NCBI RefSeq assembly: GCF_036226505.1
Contig: NZ_CP108484.1
Span: 1,240,001 to 1,304,000, forward strand
Direction of reading: 5' to 3'
Length of the DNA: 64,000 nucleotides
Origin: Kitasatospora sp. NBC_01246
Lineage (GTDB): Bacteria > Actinomycetota > Actinomycetes > Streptomycetales > Streptomycetaceae
In this document: in pieces, positions 26,159 to 34,069 of the stretch
How the letters are laid out: each line of letters begins with the position of its first letter
How positions within the stretch are numbered: the stretch's first letter is position 1
The notes under the pieces: model-generated
Databases searched by the model: none
What the model was told of the DNA's origin: nothing
Seen by the model: only the letters and a program-made list of their open reading frames with translations
Position numbers and translations under genes: made by a program

Positions 26159-26458
26159 TCAGCGCCGCGCCTGGAGCGGGCCATGGCGGTCGCGGGCGGG
26201 CGGCAGACCGGTGGCGACCGGCCGCGGGTCGCGTGGGTCCTCCCCGGGCAGCGGCGGGCCGAGCCGCAGTGCGTCGCCGACGGCGGTGTGCTCGACCAGG
26301 CCCTCGCCGACGCCGCCCGGACCACTGCGGCGCACCTCGAACCCCACCTCGTTGTCCGCTTCCCCCGGCGGGCAGCCCATCGCGTACTGCCGCCAGCTGT
26401 GCGGCAGCCGCGGGTGTTCCACCGTGCCGTACTGGCCGGCCCGGCCGGACCGGCCCAC
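26159..26458 (-). pseudogene. Fragment of a flavohaemoglobin-type FAD/NAD reductase domain
   Basis: The minus-strand frame contains GQYGTVEHPRLPHSWRQYAMG, then a VGFEVRRSGPGG segment and GLVEHTAVGDALRLGPP. This is the order of an FR-type FAD-binding domain as in actinobacterial globin-reductase fusions (GQYVTVE.P..PR.WR.YS..., VR...GG.VS, GD.L.LGPP). Only about 70 residues resemble the family. The globin domain is missing upstream and the sequence after LGPP does not continue as the NAD-binding domain before the TGA at 26159. I therefore call a truncated remnant in the 450-bp gap between the SBP56 gene and DUF6114. Identification is by pattern only. Confidence 0.55.
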
Positions 26459-26596
26459 CGGCCTCGTCGGGCCCCCGTGTTCAGGACTTCCGCCCCCGCC
26501 GTCCGCACCAGGGGCGGCACCCTGACGGGCGCGGCGTCCCGCCTCCGGTGCTCTCCCTTCACCGCAGGCGGGACGCCGCGCCGTCGCCGGCCCGGC

Positions 26597-27244
26597 TCAG
26601 GCTCCGGCCGGGCCGGCCGCTTCGCCCCCGGTCGCGCGGCGCAGCCGGCGCCGGCGTGGGGGCTGGTCGGGCAGCCACCCGAAGGTCAGGCAGGCACCCA
26701 CCACTCCGAGGATCATGCCGATCAGGAAGCCCCCCAGGTTGGAGGTGACCCAGCTGGCCAGCGAGCTGATCACCGCGAGCACGGAGTAGAACAGCCGCTG
26801 GGCCGGGTTGAACAGGATCAGCACCCCGCAGATCGCCATCACGGCCGGTACCAGGTAGCCGGCCATCCCCTGCATCCCGATGTGCAGGATGACCGGCAGC
26901 GGTGCCTTCAGCGTGAAGAGGACCTCGGCGCCGCCCAGCAGCACCAGCAGACCGCCCCAGAACGGCCGCCGGCCCCGCCAGGCGCGCCAGCCACGCCCGG
27001 TGAGCGACGGCCCGGCGGGACCGGCGGACGCCACGGGCGTCGACGGCGGTGGGGGCGCGACGGCCACCGTGCTCGCGGCAGCGTCGGCGCCGGAAGCACC
27101 GGAAGCACCGGAAGCACTGGAAGCGCCCGGAGCAGCGGAGCCACCGCCGGCACCGGACACCCCGGCGACGACGGCCGCCCCGGCCTCCGCGGCATCGGCG
27201 CCCCGCCCGGCCGGGCCGGCGCCGTCGGGTACAGGATCGGTCAC
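26597..27244 (-). CDS. DUF6114 membrane protein
   Basis: The 215-aa protein has an Ala/Gly/Ser/Pro-rich N-terminal region of about 85 residues, including a short GAS/GA repeat encoded by 9-bp units near 27095-27130. About four membrane segments follow (FWGGLLVLLGGAEVLFTL, PLPVILHIGMQGMAGYLVPAVMAICGVLILF, LFYSVLAVISSLASWV and LGGFLIGMILGVVGACLTFGWLP), with a basic C-terminus. This matches the DUF6114 group always found next to DUF6230 in streptomycetes. The GTG start lies 2 bp after the DUF6230 stop. Its role is unknown; it may anchor or export the DUF6230 partner. Confidence 0.87.
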   Translation of the reverse strand: MTDPVPDGAGPAGRGADAAEAGAAVVAGVSGAGGGSAAPGASSASGASGASGADAAASTVAVAPPPPSTPVASAGPAGPSLTGRGWRAWRGRRPFWGGLLVLLGGAEVLFTLKAPLPVILHIGMQGMAGYLVPAVMAICGVLILFNPAQRLFYSVLAVISSLASWVTSNLGGFLIGMILGVVGACLTFGWLPDQPPRRRRLRRATGGEAAGPAGA

Positions 27245-27246
27245 CG

Positions 27247-27894
27247 TCAGCAGCCCTCCGAGCTGAAGCTCAGCCGCAGGTGGGGGAGCTTGAACGCACC
27301 GGCGGTGGTGGCGTAGTTGTGCTGCCGCAGGTTGTTGATGGTGACGGTGTCGGCCTGTTGCCCGAACACGCCCGGCAGGCCCTGGACGCCCGCCTTGGTG
27401 TAGGTGCTGGCGTCCCCGCCGATCTCGATGTTCTTGAAGGACGCGTCACCGGAGAGCATGTCCGAGTCGGTGGTCAGGTCGGTGGCGGTGACGGGGGTGC
27501 CGTCGTCGCCGGCCTTGATCAGCAGATTGATGCCGCCGAGGTCGACGCTCTGGCAGAGCTTGGTGAGCTGGGCCTGCTTGATCGCCGAGACGGCGACCAG
27601 GACCTGCCCGCCGGTGTCACCCTCGTTGGGGCTGCCCTCGATCATGTGGTCCAGGCTGCCGAACTGTTCGAAGCCGACGCCCTCCAGACTGTCCGCCGTG
27701 ACGGTGAACGGCATGCCGGAGATGGCGAACTGGGCGGCGAGGACGCCCTGCGCGGTGAGGGTCATCAGGACGGCGCCGGCGACGACGGCCGGTACCGCCA
27801 TCAGGGCGGTGCGCCGGAGGCGGACCCGCCCTCTCGACTCGACGGGCGCGTCGGTGCTTTCGGGCGTGGGGGCGGCGTCATCGGACGTGGCCAT
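27247..27894 (-). CDS. DUF6230 secreted/anchored protein
   Basis: The 215-aa protein has a basic N-region, one hydrophobic helix (TALMAVPAVVAGAVLMTLTAQGVLA) that can act as a signal anchor, and an extracellular domain beginning FAISGMPFTVTADSLEGVGFEQFGSLD. It continues with QAQLTKLCQSVDLGGINLLIKAGDDG, and a Cys near the C-terminal end (SSEGC) could pair with the internal Cys. This is the DUF6230 family. ATG 27894 has GGGAG five bases upstream. It is preceded by a promoter and operator at 28030-28058 inside the 3' end of the TetR gene. Function unknown. Confidence 0.88.
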   Translation of the reverse strand: MATSDDAAPTPESTDAPVESRGRVRLRRTALMAVPAVVAGAVLMTLTAQGVLAAQFAISGMPFTVTADSLEGVGFEQFGSLDHMIEGSPNEGDTGGQVLVAVSAIKQAQLTKLCQSVDLGGINLLIKAGDDGTPVTATDLTTDSDMLSGDASFKNIEIGGDASTYTKAGVQGLPGVFGQQADTVTINNLRQHNYATTAGAFKLPHLRLSFSSEGC

Positions 27895-28029
27895 GTGTGC
27901 TCCCTAGGGTGGTGGGATGTGCAGGCACTGGCACGTTGTCCTGGCGCGGACAGCGTTCTGCGGTCCGGCCGGGTGGGCCGCCCCTCGGCAGCGGGGCGGG
28001 CCCGGTCGGACCGCAGATGGATTACTGGG

Positions 28030-28058
28030 AAGCTACTGCTCAGTAGACGGCGGGTCAA
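28030..28058 (-). promoter_or_regulatory. DUF6230/DUF6114 promoter with TetR operator in the spacer
   Basis: On the minus strand TTGACC (28058-28053) and TAGCTT (28035-28030) are exactly 17 bp apart. The spacer carries the perfect 14-bp inverted repeat CTACTGCTCAGTAG (28033-28046), which also contains the TetR gene's stop codon. A dimeric TetR protein bound here would cover the promoter. The half-site recurs before the tetR gene (28885-28893). Confidence 0.65.
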
Positions 28059-28872
28059 TACGGGTGCACGAAGGATCATCGTCCGCGACCGAAGGGCCCG
28101 CTTCCAGGGCCGGTTCCGAAGCCGGAACGGGAGCCGGGACGGGAGCCAAGGCAGGCGCCGGCACCAGGTCCTGAGCCGCGGCCAGCCGCCGGGCGGCCTC
28201 CTCCGGACCGAGGAAGGGCGCCAGGCAGAACAGGCTCAACATCGGCAGTTCGGCCGGGAGTTCGCCGGTCCGGCCGGCGTCGACACAGCGGTAGAGGGTG
28301 CTGTAGACGCCACCGACCACCGCGTCCACCAGCGGCTGCGCCTCGACGCCGCACGGCAGTGGGGGCACCTCGGCGAAGAACGCCCGGAACCGGGTGAGGA
28401 GTTGCTCGCGCTCACGGCGGCCGGCCGGGCCGACCGACTCCACCTCGATCACCGCCATGGTGGCGAAGGCGGGGACGCGGGCCAGCAGGTCGAGCATCGC
28501 GCGCAGGGCGTCGTGGATCCCGGCGCACCAGTTCGGGGCCGCCGCGAAGGCCGCCGCCATCCGTCGGATCACCACGCCGGTGCCGTGCCGGTGGGTGGCC
28601 AGGAAGGCGTCCTCCTTGCCGCTGAACAGCTCGTAGAAGACCGGCCTGGTCACCCCGGCCGCGCGGCAGATGTCGCTCACCGTCGCCCGCTGGTAGCCGT
28701 GCTCGGCCACGGTGTGGACCAGCCCGTCGAGCAGGCGTTCCCGCTGGGTGGCGGCGACCACGCCGGGGGGCAGCCGGCTCGGGCCGCGCTTGATCGACCG
28801 CGCCGGGTCACGGCCGGTCCGCGCCCCGGGCAGCAGCAGTGCCTCGGCACCGTGAACGGCATCCAGGTCCAT
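28033..28872 (-). CDS. TetR family regulator of the DUF6230/DUF6114 module
   Basis: The 279-aa protein is long for TetR. Its helix-turn-helix is TQRERLLDGLVHTVAEHGYQRATVSDICRAAGVTRPVFYELFSGKEDAFLATH (about 43-95). The C-terminal domain is helical and ends in a repetitive Pro/Ala tail (PAPALAPVPAPVPASEPA), which looks disordered. ATG 28872 has AGGAG six bases upstream; a TTG two codons earlier is less likely. The DUF6230 gene lies 138 bp downstream on the same strand under its own promoter containing the same box as the tetR upstream region. It is therefore probably an autoregulated repressor of both. Confidence 0.85.
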   Translation of the reverse strand: MDLDAVHGAEALLLPGARTGRDPARSIKRGPSRLPPGVVAATQRERLLDGLVHTVAEHGYQRATVSDICRAAGVTRPVFYELFSGKEDAFLATHRHGTGVVIRRMAAAFAAAPNWCAGIHDALRAMLDLLARVPAFATMAVIEVESVGPAGRREREQLLTRFRAFFAEVPPLPCGVEAQPLVDAVVGGVYSTLYRCVDAGRTGELPAELPMLSLFCLAPFLGPEEAARRLAAAQDLVPAPALAPVPAPVPASEPALEAGPSVADDDPSCTRIDPPSTEQ

Positions 28873-29280
28873 CGCCAACTCCTGTGCTCAGTATTGACAT
28901 TGACGCAAGGGCTGGTTTACAACACTCGCAGGTTTCCAATCGAACGGCGCTGAGCCGACGGAAACCTCCACGCGTTCCGACTGTTCAGTATGGCGAACGC
29001 ATGCCCGGCGGTGGCAGCCGTCGACGTGCACCACTCAGGCACCTCATCGCACGGCCCGCACCGCCGCGGTCCCCCGCACCACCGCACCTCCCGCACCTCC
29101 TCGCCGGACGGCGGGGCCCGTGGCGCCGGGCCCGCCGACGGCACCGGACGCGTGTCCGCAGGTTCTCAGCACCCCCACTCCGCTCCACCCTGCCGCGTGC
29201 ACCGCGGCAGCTCCCGCCGCGCGATCCCAGCGCGAATCCGCGGGCTCCCCCACCCAGCTCGTACGGAGAGAGGCACCCTC
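28873..29280. other. Divergent spacer between TetR gene and secreted-protein gene (408 bp)
   Basis: I see no gene in this stretch. The TetR-proximal 60 bp are AT-richer and carry the shared box and a promoter-like pair (see 28885-28922). The remainder is GC-rich with Arg/Pro-type translations on both strands. Confidence 0.5.
28885..28922. promoter_or_regulatory. Second TGCTCAGTA box plus plus-strand promoter-like pair
   Basis: TGCTCAGTA (28885-28893) repeats the operator half and core found in the DUF6230 promoter and sits 12-20 bases upstream of the TetR ATG. Directly adjoining on the plus strand, TTGACA (28894-28899) and TTACAA (28917-28922) are 17 bp apart and point to the secreted-protein gene at 29281, although about 350 bp away. 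Autoregulation of TetR is inferred. Confidence 0.45.
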
Positions 29281-29952
29281 ATGCGCATCAGCCGCACCCT
29301 CGGCGCCGCGGCCCTGGCCGCCGTCGCCCTGGCGACCGCAGCCGTCACCCCGGCCCAGGCCGCCGGTTCAGCCGTGCTGACCCACACCTCCGTCGGCGGC
29401 CCCGCCGTCGCCGTCGGCGACGTCCTGACCGCCAACCTGGTCCCCGGCAGCTACGCCACCTTCTACTCCAGTGCCACCGGCACGAGCGGCATCAAGTGCG
29501 CCGTCTCCGCCTTCTCCGCCACGGTGACCAGCAACCCGGCGGCCCCGGGCGTGGCCACCGAGAGCCTCAACAGCCACACCTTCAGCTCCTGCACCGCGAA
29601 CGTCATCGGTGTCACCGGCGTCAAGAGCATCACGGTCAACAACCTGCCGTACACCAACTCGGTCAGCGACGCGGCCGGCAACCCCGTGACGCTCAGCCCG
29701 ACGGCGGCCGGTCCGCTGCAGACCACGGTCGTGCTGAACACCATCCTCGGTACCACCACCTGCGTCTACCGCGCGCCCGGCAGCATCTCCGGCACCACCG
29801 ACAACGCCGGCCAGACCATCGGGTTCGCCTCCCAGGCGTTCGCCAAGGTGTCCGGCCCGAGCACCTGCTTCGCCACCGGCTACTTCACCGCCACCTACGG
29901 GCCGGTGATCGACAGCTCGGTCGCGGGCAACCCGCACGTCTACATCAACTGA
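29281..29952 (+). CDS. Secreted protein with N-terminal signal peptide, function unknown
   Basis: The 223-aa product starts MRISRTLGAAALAAVALATAA and has a predicted cleavage after AQA (about residue 27). The mature part is Ser/Thr/Gly/Val-rich with beta-type spacing and four cysteines (IKCAVSAFS, FSSCTANV, TTTCVYRA and PSTCFATGY) that could form two disulfides. It resembles streptomycete secreted proteins often annotated only as Tat- or Sec-secreted hypothetical. A GGAGAGAGG ribosome-binding site precedes ATG 29281. It is monocistronic, ending at a 44-bp palindrome. Confidence 0.8.
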   Translation: MRISRTLGAAALAAVALATAAVTPAQAAGSAVLTHTSVGGPAVAVGDVLTANLVPGSYATFYSSATGTSGIKCAVSAFSATVTSNPAAPGVATESLNSHTFSSCTANVIGVTGVKSITVNNLPYTNSVSDAAGNPVTLSPTAAGPLQTTVVLNTILGTTTCVYRAPGSISGTTDNAGQTIGFASQAFAKVSGPSTCFATGYFTATYGPVIDSSVAGNPHVYIN

Positions 29953-29984
29953 CCCTCTGCGCACAGCAGTAGGCGGAAGACGAC

Positions 29985-30028
29985 GGGGAGCGGCGTGCGG
30001 CAGTCATGACTGCCGCACGCCGCTCCCC
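29985..30028. terminator. 44-bp perfect palindrome, terminator
   Basis: Positions 29985-30006 are the exact reverse complement of 30007-30028 (arm begins GGGGAGCGGCGTGCGGCAGTC): 22 paired bases with no spacer, 33 bp after the secreted-protein stop. It can form an unusually long hairpin and most likely terminates transcription from both sides. Confidence 0.8.
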
Positions 30029-30075
30029 CCTGCTCGGGACCGCCACGCCCGCGGATGGTTCCGGTCAGCCGGGCG

Positions 30076-30258
30076 TCAGAGCGCCCAGACCTGGTCCGCG
30101 CACTCCGGGACACAGTCGGACTGGGTCAGCTTGGAGCCCGGGGAGGTGTCGCCCGACCAGGCCACCAGGCAGCGGTCGCGGAAGGAATTGCGGATCCGGT
30201 AGCCGTAGGCGGCCTTCTGAATACCTACCGGCCGGCTGGATTCCCGCCTTCGATTCGG
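30076..30258 (-). pseudogene. Fragment of a secreted lectin-like protein
   Basis: The minus-strand frame between two stops reads KAAYGYRIRNSFRDRCLVAWSGDTS... and ends SKLTQSDCVPECADQVWAL followed by TGA at 30076. The pattern (YRIRN.F...CLVA, LTQ..C, DQVW.L) looks like one ricin-type beta-trefoil repeat of a secreted actinobacterial protein. The upstream part has an in-frame stop (30259-30261) and no start codon with a ribosome-binding site, so only the 3' end seems to survive. Called by pattern, hence modest confidence. Confidence 0.4.
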
Positions 30259-30394
30259 TCACGGATCATCGACGGGGCGTATGACGGCCCGTCGGTGATC
30301 CGGATTCGGACCCGTGCTCGCCGGAGCCCCGGGACGGCGAAGTGACCGGCCGGTAGGGTGCTGCTGCACGGACGGACCGACGGGAGTGGGGCAC

Positions 30395-31267
30395 ATGGGC
30401 GGCGACGGCACGGGGTTCTTCGAGTCGGCGGAGCACGCGGCCGCCCAACTGGCCGAAACCGGCTACCTGGCCTCCACCGCGGTGGCCACCACCGTCTTCC
30501 TGGCCGACCGCCTGGGCAAGCCCCTGCTGGTCGAGGGCCCCGCCGGGGTCGGCAAGACCGAACTCGCCAAGGCGGTGGCCGAGATCAACCGGGCACGTCT
30601 GGTCCGGCTGCAGTGCTACGAGGGCATCGACGAGGCCCGCGCGCTCTACGAGTGGAACCACGCCAAGCAGTTGCTACGGATCACCGCCGGCCGGGACGAG
30701 GGCTGGGACCAGGCCCGCACCGACATCTTCGGCGAGGAGTTCCTCCTCACCCGGCCACTGCTGACCGCCATCCGCGGCGACGAGCCGACCGTGCTGCTGA
30801 TCGACGAGATGGACAAGGCCGACGTCGAGGTCGAGGCCCTGCTGCTGGAGGTGCTGAGCGACTTCCAGGTCACCGTGCCGGAGCTGGGCACCATCACCGC
30901 GACCCGGCGGCCCTTCGTCCTGCTCACCTCCAACGCCACCCGAGAGCTCTCCGAGGCGCTGCGCCGGCGCTGCCTCTTCCTCCACCTCGACTACCCGGAC
31001 GCCGAACTGGAGCGCCGGATCGTCCGGCTCAAGGTCCCCGGCCTGGACGCGACGCTGGCCGAGTCGCTCGTCCGGGTGGTCGGCGCGCTGCGGGCGATGG
31101 GCCTGCGCAAGGCGCCGTCGGTGGCCGAGACCATCGACTGGGCCCGCACCCTGCTGGCGCTCGGCGCGGACACCCTGGACGAGGCGGTGGTCCGGGACAC
31201 CCTCGGGGTGATCCTCAAGCACCAGGACGACATCCTGAAGGCCACCCGGAAGCTCACCCCGGCATGA
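30395..31267 (+). CDS. MoxR-family AAA+ ATPase
   Basis: The 290-aa protein has Walker A GPAGVGKT, Walker B LLIDEMDK, sensor 1 LLTSNATREL and the arginine-finger region SEALRRRCLFLHLDYP, followed by the small helical AAA lid. MoxR ATPases act as chaperones for maturation of metalloenzymes or complexes together with VWA-domain partners. The start at ATG 30395 follows GGGAG by eight bases. It overlaps the VWA gene by ATGA. Such pairs are often linked to CO-dehydrogenase-type or other complexes, but none is encoded here, so the client is unknown. Confidence 0.92.
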   Translation: MGGDGTGFFESAEHAAAQLAETGYLASTAVATTVFLADRLGKPLLVEGPAGVGKTELAKAVAEINRARLVRLQCYEGIDEARALYEWNHAKQLLRITAGRDEGWDQARTDIFGEEFLLTRPLLTAIRGDEPTVLLIDEMDKADVEVEALLLEVLSDFQVTVPELGTITATRRPFVLLTSNATRELSEALRRRCLFLHLDYPDAELERRIVRLKVPGLDATLAESLVRVVGALRAMGLRKAPSVAETIDWARTLLALGADTLDEAVVRDTLGVILKHQDDILKATRKLTPA

Positions 31268-32739
31268 CGGACCGCCCCGCCCCCGCGGCGGCCGCGACCA
31301 CCGGGGCCGCCGACCTCGCGGGCCGGCTGACCGGGCTGGTCCGGGCCCTGCGCGGGCACGGGCTGCGGGCCGGTCCGGCCGAGACCGTCGACGCGGCGGC
31401 CGTCCTCGACGTGCTGGGCCTCACCGACCGGGAGCAGCTGCGGGCCGGCCTGGCCGCCGCGCTGCTGCGCTCCGAGGCACAGCGGGCCGTCTACGACGCC
31501 ACCTTCGACCTCTTCTTCCCGCTCGGGGTGGGCGCCCCGGAGTCGGCCCGCGGCGGCCCGTCCCCGGACGGCCCCGAGAACGCCGACGACGCCCGGGCCG
31601 CCGCCCGCGATCTGGCCGACCCCGTGCGCGAGGACCTGCGCGAGCGCCTCGCCGCCGCCCTCGCCGCCGACGACCGGGCCGCCCAGGCCCGGCTGGCCGG
31701 CGAGGCGGTGGCCGCGTTCGGCCGCTACGGCGCCGGCTCGGTACCCGGCTCTGACGGCTGGTCCGCCCACCAGACCCTCGGCCGGCTCGCCCCCGAGACC
31801 CTGCTGGCCCGCGTCCTGGCGGCGCTGCGCGCGGGCGCCGCGGCGGACACCCCGGCCGACCTCTCCGACGGCCTCCTCGCCGACGAGATCCGCCGCCGCG
31901 TCCAGGCCTTCCGCGCCATGGTCGGCACCGAGGCCCGCCGCCGGGTGGCCGAGGTACGCGGCACCGAGCGGATCGCCGAACGGGCCGTCGCACCCAGCGC
32001 CGACCGGATCGACTTCCTCGCGGCCGGCCGCGACCAGCTCACCGAACTGCGCCGCACCGTCCACCCGTTGGCCCGGAAGCTGGCCACCCGGCTGGCCGCC
32101 CGGCGGCGGCGCGCGGCCCGTGGGCAGATCGACCTCCGCCGCACCCTGCGCCGCTCGCTGTCCACCGGGGGCGTGCCGTTGCGCCCCGCCTACCGGCTGC
32201 GCCGGCCGGCCCGCCCGGAGATCGTGCTGCTCTGCGACGTCTCCGGCTCGGTGGCCGGCTTCGCCGACTTCACCATGCTGCTGGTCCGCGCGATGAGCGA
32301 GCAGTTCAGCAAGGTCCGGGTGTTCGCCTTCGTCAACCGCACCGCGGAGGTCACCGAGCTGCTGGCGGGCAGCGGGGCCGATCCGGCCGGGCTGGCCCGG
32401 CGCATCCTCACCGAGGCCAAGGTGATGGGCCATCACGGCAACAGCGACTACGGCTCCGCCCTGGGCGAGTTCGCCGACCGGCACCTGGACGCGGTCGGCC
32501 CGCGCACCAGCGTGCTGATCCTCGGTGACGCCCGCAACAACCACCGCGACCCGAACCTGTCCGCCCTGCGCCGGATCGCCGGGCGGGCACGGCGGGTGTA
32601 CTGGCTCAACCCGGAGCAGCCCTCGCTGTGGGGCGGCGGCGACTCGGCGGCGACCGCGTACGGGGAGGTGGTGGAGATGCACTCCTGCCGCAACGCCCGC
32701 CGGCTGGGCGAGCTGATCGCCCGGCTGCTCCCGGTCTGA
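31264..32739 (+). CDS. VWA domain protein, CoxE-like partner of MoxR
   Basis: The 491-aa protein has an N-terminal helical region with LTDREQLRAGLAAALLRSEAQRAVYDATFDLFF, a long Ala/Arg-rich middle, and a C-terminal von Willebrand A domain. That domain carries the metal-ion-dependent adhesion motif LLCDVSGSVAGF (DxSxS), followed by MSEQFSKVRVFAFVNRTAEVTELL, HHGNSDYGSALGEF and SVLILGDARNN. This is the CoxE-like group. The ATGA overlap with the MoxR gene shows coupled expression. The pair probably forms one ATPase/adaptor unit for activating an unidentified enzyme. Confidence 0.9.
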   Translation: MTDRPAPAAAATTGAADLAGRLTGLVRALRGHGLRAGPAETVDAAAVLDVLGLTDREQLRAGLAAALLRSEAQRAVYDATFDLFFPLGVGAPESARGGPSPDGPENADDARAAARDLADPVREDLRERLAAALAADDRAAQARLAGEAVAAFGRYGAGSVPGSDGWSAHQTLGRLAPETLLARVLAALRAGAAADTPADLSDGLLADEIRRRVQAFRAMVGTEARRRVAEVRGTERIAERAVAPSADRIDFLAAGRDQLTELRRTVHPLARKLATRLAARRRRAARGQIDLRRTLRRSLSTGGVPLRPAYRLRRPARPEIVLLCDVSGSVAGFADFTMLLVRAMSEQFSKVRVFAFVNRTAEVTELLAGSGADPAGLARRILTEAKVMGHHGNSDYGSALGEFADRHLDAVGPRTSVLILGDARNNHRDPNLSALRRIAGRARRVYWLNPEQPSLWGGGDSAATAYGEVVEMHSCRNARRLGELIARLLPV

Positions 32740-32768
32740 CCGGCCGGGGAGCGGCCGGCGCCGCCGGG

Positions 32769-32817
32769 CGCGGGCTCCGGTTCCGGTTCCGGTTCCGGTT
32801 CCGGTTCCGAGCCCGCG
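32769..32817. repeat. Hexamer array CCGGTT inside a hairpin, convergent terminator
   Basis: The 9-bp arms CGCGGGCTC (32769-32777) and GAGCCCGCG (32809-32817) enclose a run of five GGTTCC/CCGGTT hexamers (32778-32808). It lies between the stops of the VWA gene (+) and the epoxide hydrolase gene (-), so it probably works as a terminator. The hexamer run is a likely site of copy-number slippage. Confidence 0.6.
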
Positions 32818-32823
32818 GGAGCG

Positions 32824-33939
32824 TCAGCCGTCCAGCCCGCGCAGGAAGTCCAGCAGGGCGGCAGTGACCTCGGCCGGCCTCTCCTGCTGCGTCCAGTGGC
32901 CCGCGCCGGGGAGCGTGACGTGCCCGTACAGCCTGGGGGTGAGGCGCTCCAGGATCCCGCGCAGCGCGTCCGGGCCGATCAGCGCCGACACCATGTCCCG
33001 GTCCCCCGCCACGTAGAGCGCGGGCACGTCGATGCCGCGCCCGGCGAAGGCGGTGAGCAGTTCGTTGTTGCGGTCGATGTTGCGGTACCAGTTCAGCGGA
33101 CCGGTGAAGGCGTGCTCGCCGTGCCCGGCGTAGTCGGCGACGAAGGCCGCGATGTCCTCCTCGGTGAGCCAGTCCGGCAGCTTCTCCGGCTCCGGGACGG
33201 TGTCCAGCAGCGTCTGCCCGTCGGGGACGACCCAGGCCTGCGGCCGCTCGGCGCCGGGGCGGTCGCCGGAGCCGCTGAACAGGACGCGGCGGAAGGTCGA
33301 GCCCGGGTCCCGGGCGAACTCGGCGTCGGCCACCCCGGGCCGCTGGAAGTAGATCTGGTAGAAGCCCTCGCCGAACCGCTCCCTGGACAGTGCGAGCGGC
33401 GGCAGCCCGGAGACCGGCAGCGGCGGCACGCTCAGCCCGGCGACCCCGCGCACCAGGTCGGGGCGGAGCGCGGCGGTCGACCAGGCGACCGGTGCGCCCC
33501 AGTCGTGGCCGACCAGCACCGCGGGCCCCTCGCCGAGCGCGGCGATCAGGGCCGTGACGTCACCGACCAGGTGGAGCAGGGTGTAAGCGTCGACGGCCGC
33601 GGGCCGCTCGCTGCGGGCGTAGCCGCGCTGGTCGGGGGCGACCACCCGGTAGCCGGCGGCGGCCAGCGGGGCGAACTGGTGCCGCCACGAGTACCAGCTC
33701 TCCGGGAAGCCGTGCAGCAGCAGGAGGAGCGGGCCCTCCCCCTGTTCGGCGAGGTGGAGCCGGACGCCGTTCACCTCGATGTCGCGGTGCGTGATGTCGC
33801 CGTACGCGAGGTCCCCGTAGGCGGAGCCGGCCTCGCGCGCGGCGCCGTTCGCCCCGCCGCCGGTCCGCCCGCCGCCCACCTGCCCGCCGCCGGTCCGCTC
33901 GCCGAAGGCCTCGCCGGTGTCCCTGGTCACGTCGCCCAC
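32824..33939 (-). CDS. Epoxide hydrolase-like alpha/beta hydrolase
   Basis: The 371-aa protein is of the soluble epoxide hydrolase type. It has the oxyanion motif LLLLHGFPESWYSWRHQF, VAPDQRGYARSERP, the nucleophile Asp in LVGHDWGAPVAW, a cap region with the Tyr-containing NWYRNIDRNNELL, the acid in YVAGDRDMV and the terminal His in LPGAGHWTQQERP. The first 45 residues are Gly/Thr-rich and not conserved, so the true start may be inside; no later ATG or GTG has a better site than GTG 33939. The substrate is an epoxide or, in some relatives, a haloalkane or ester. Confidence 0.9.
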   Translation of the reverse strand: MGDVTRDTGEAFGERTGGGQVGGGRTGGGANGAAREAGSAYGDLAYGDITHRDIEVNGVRLHLAEQGEGPLLLLLHGFPESWYSWRHQFAPLAAAGYRVVAPDQRGYARSERPAAVDAYTLLHLVGDVTALIAALGEGPAVLVGHDWGAPVAWSTAALRPDLVRGVAGLSVPPLPVSGLPPLALSRERFGEGFYQIYFQRPGVADAEFARDPGSTFRRVLFSGSGDRPGAERPQAWVVPDGQTLLDTVPEPEKLPDWLTEEDIAAFVADYAGHGEHAFTGPLNWYRNIDRNNELLTAFAGRGIDVPALYVAGDRDMVSALIGPDALRGILERLTPRLYGHVTLPGAGHWTQQERPAEVTAALLDFLRGLDG

Positions 33940-34069
33940 CCCTGTTCCTCACGCCGTCCGGATCGCCGCCGGACGGATGACGTCCGACCGGTCGCTATCC
34001 ACCCTGCCCAGCGGAACGCCGCGGGAACCCCCGGATCTCCCCCTCCCGCGGCCGCGCCCCGGGGTGGGG

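Noticed and set aside
30352..30360. TAGGGT as -10 element before the MoxR gene
   Set aside because: No matching -35 and GC-rich surroundings; too weak to list as a promoter.
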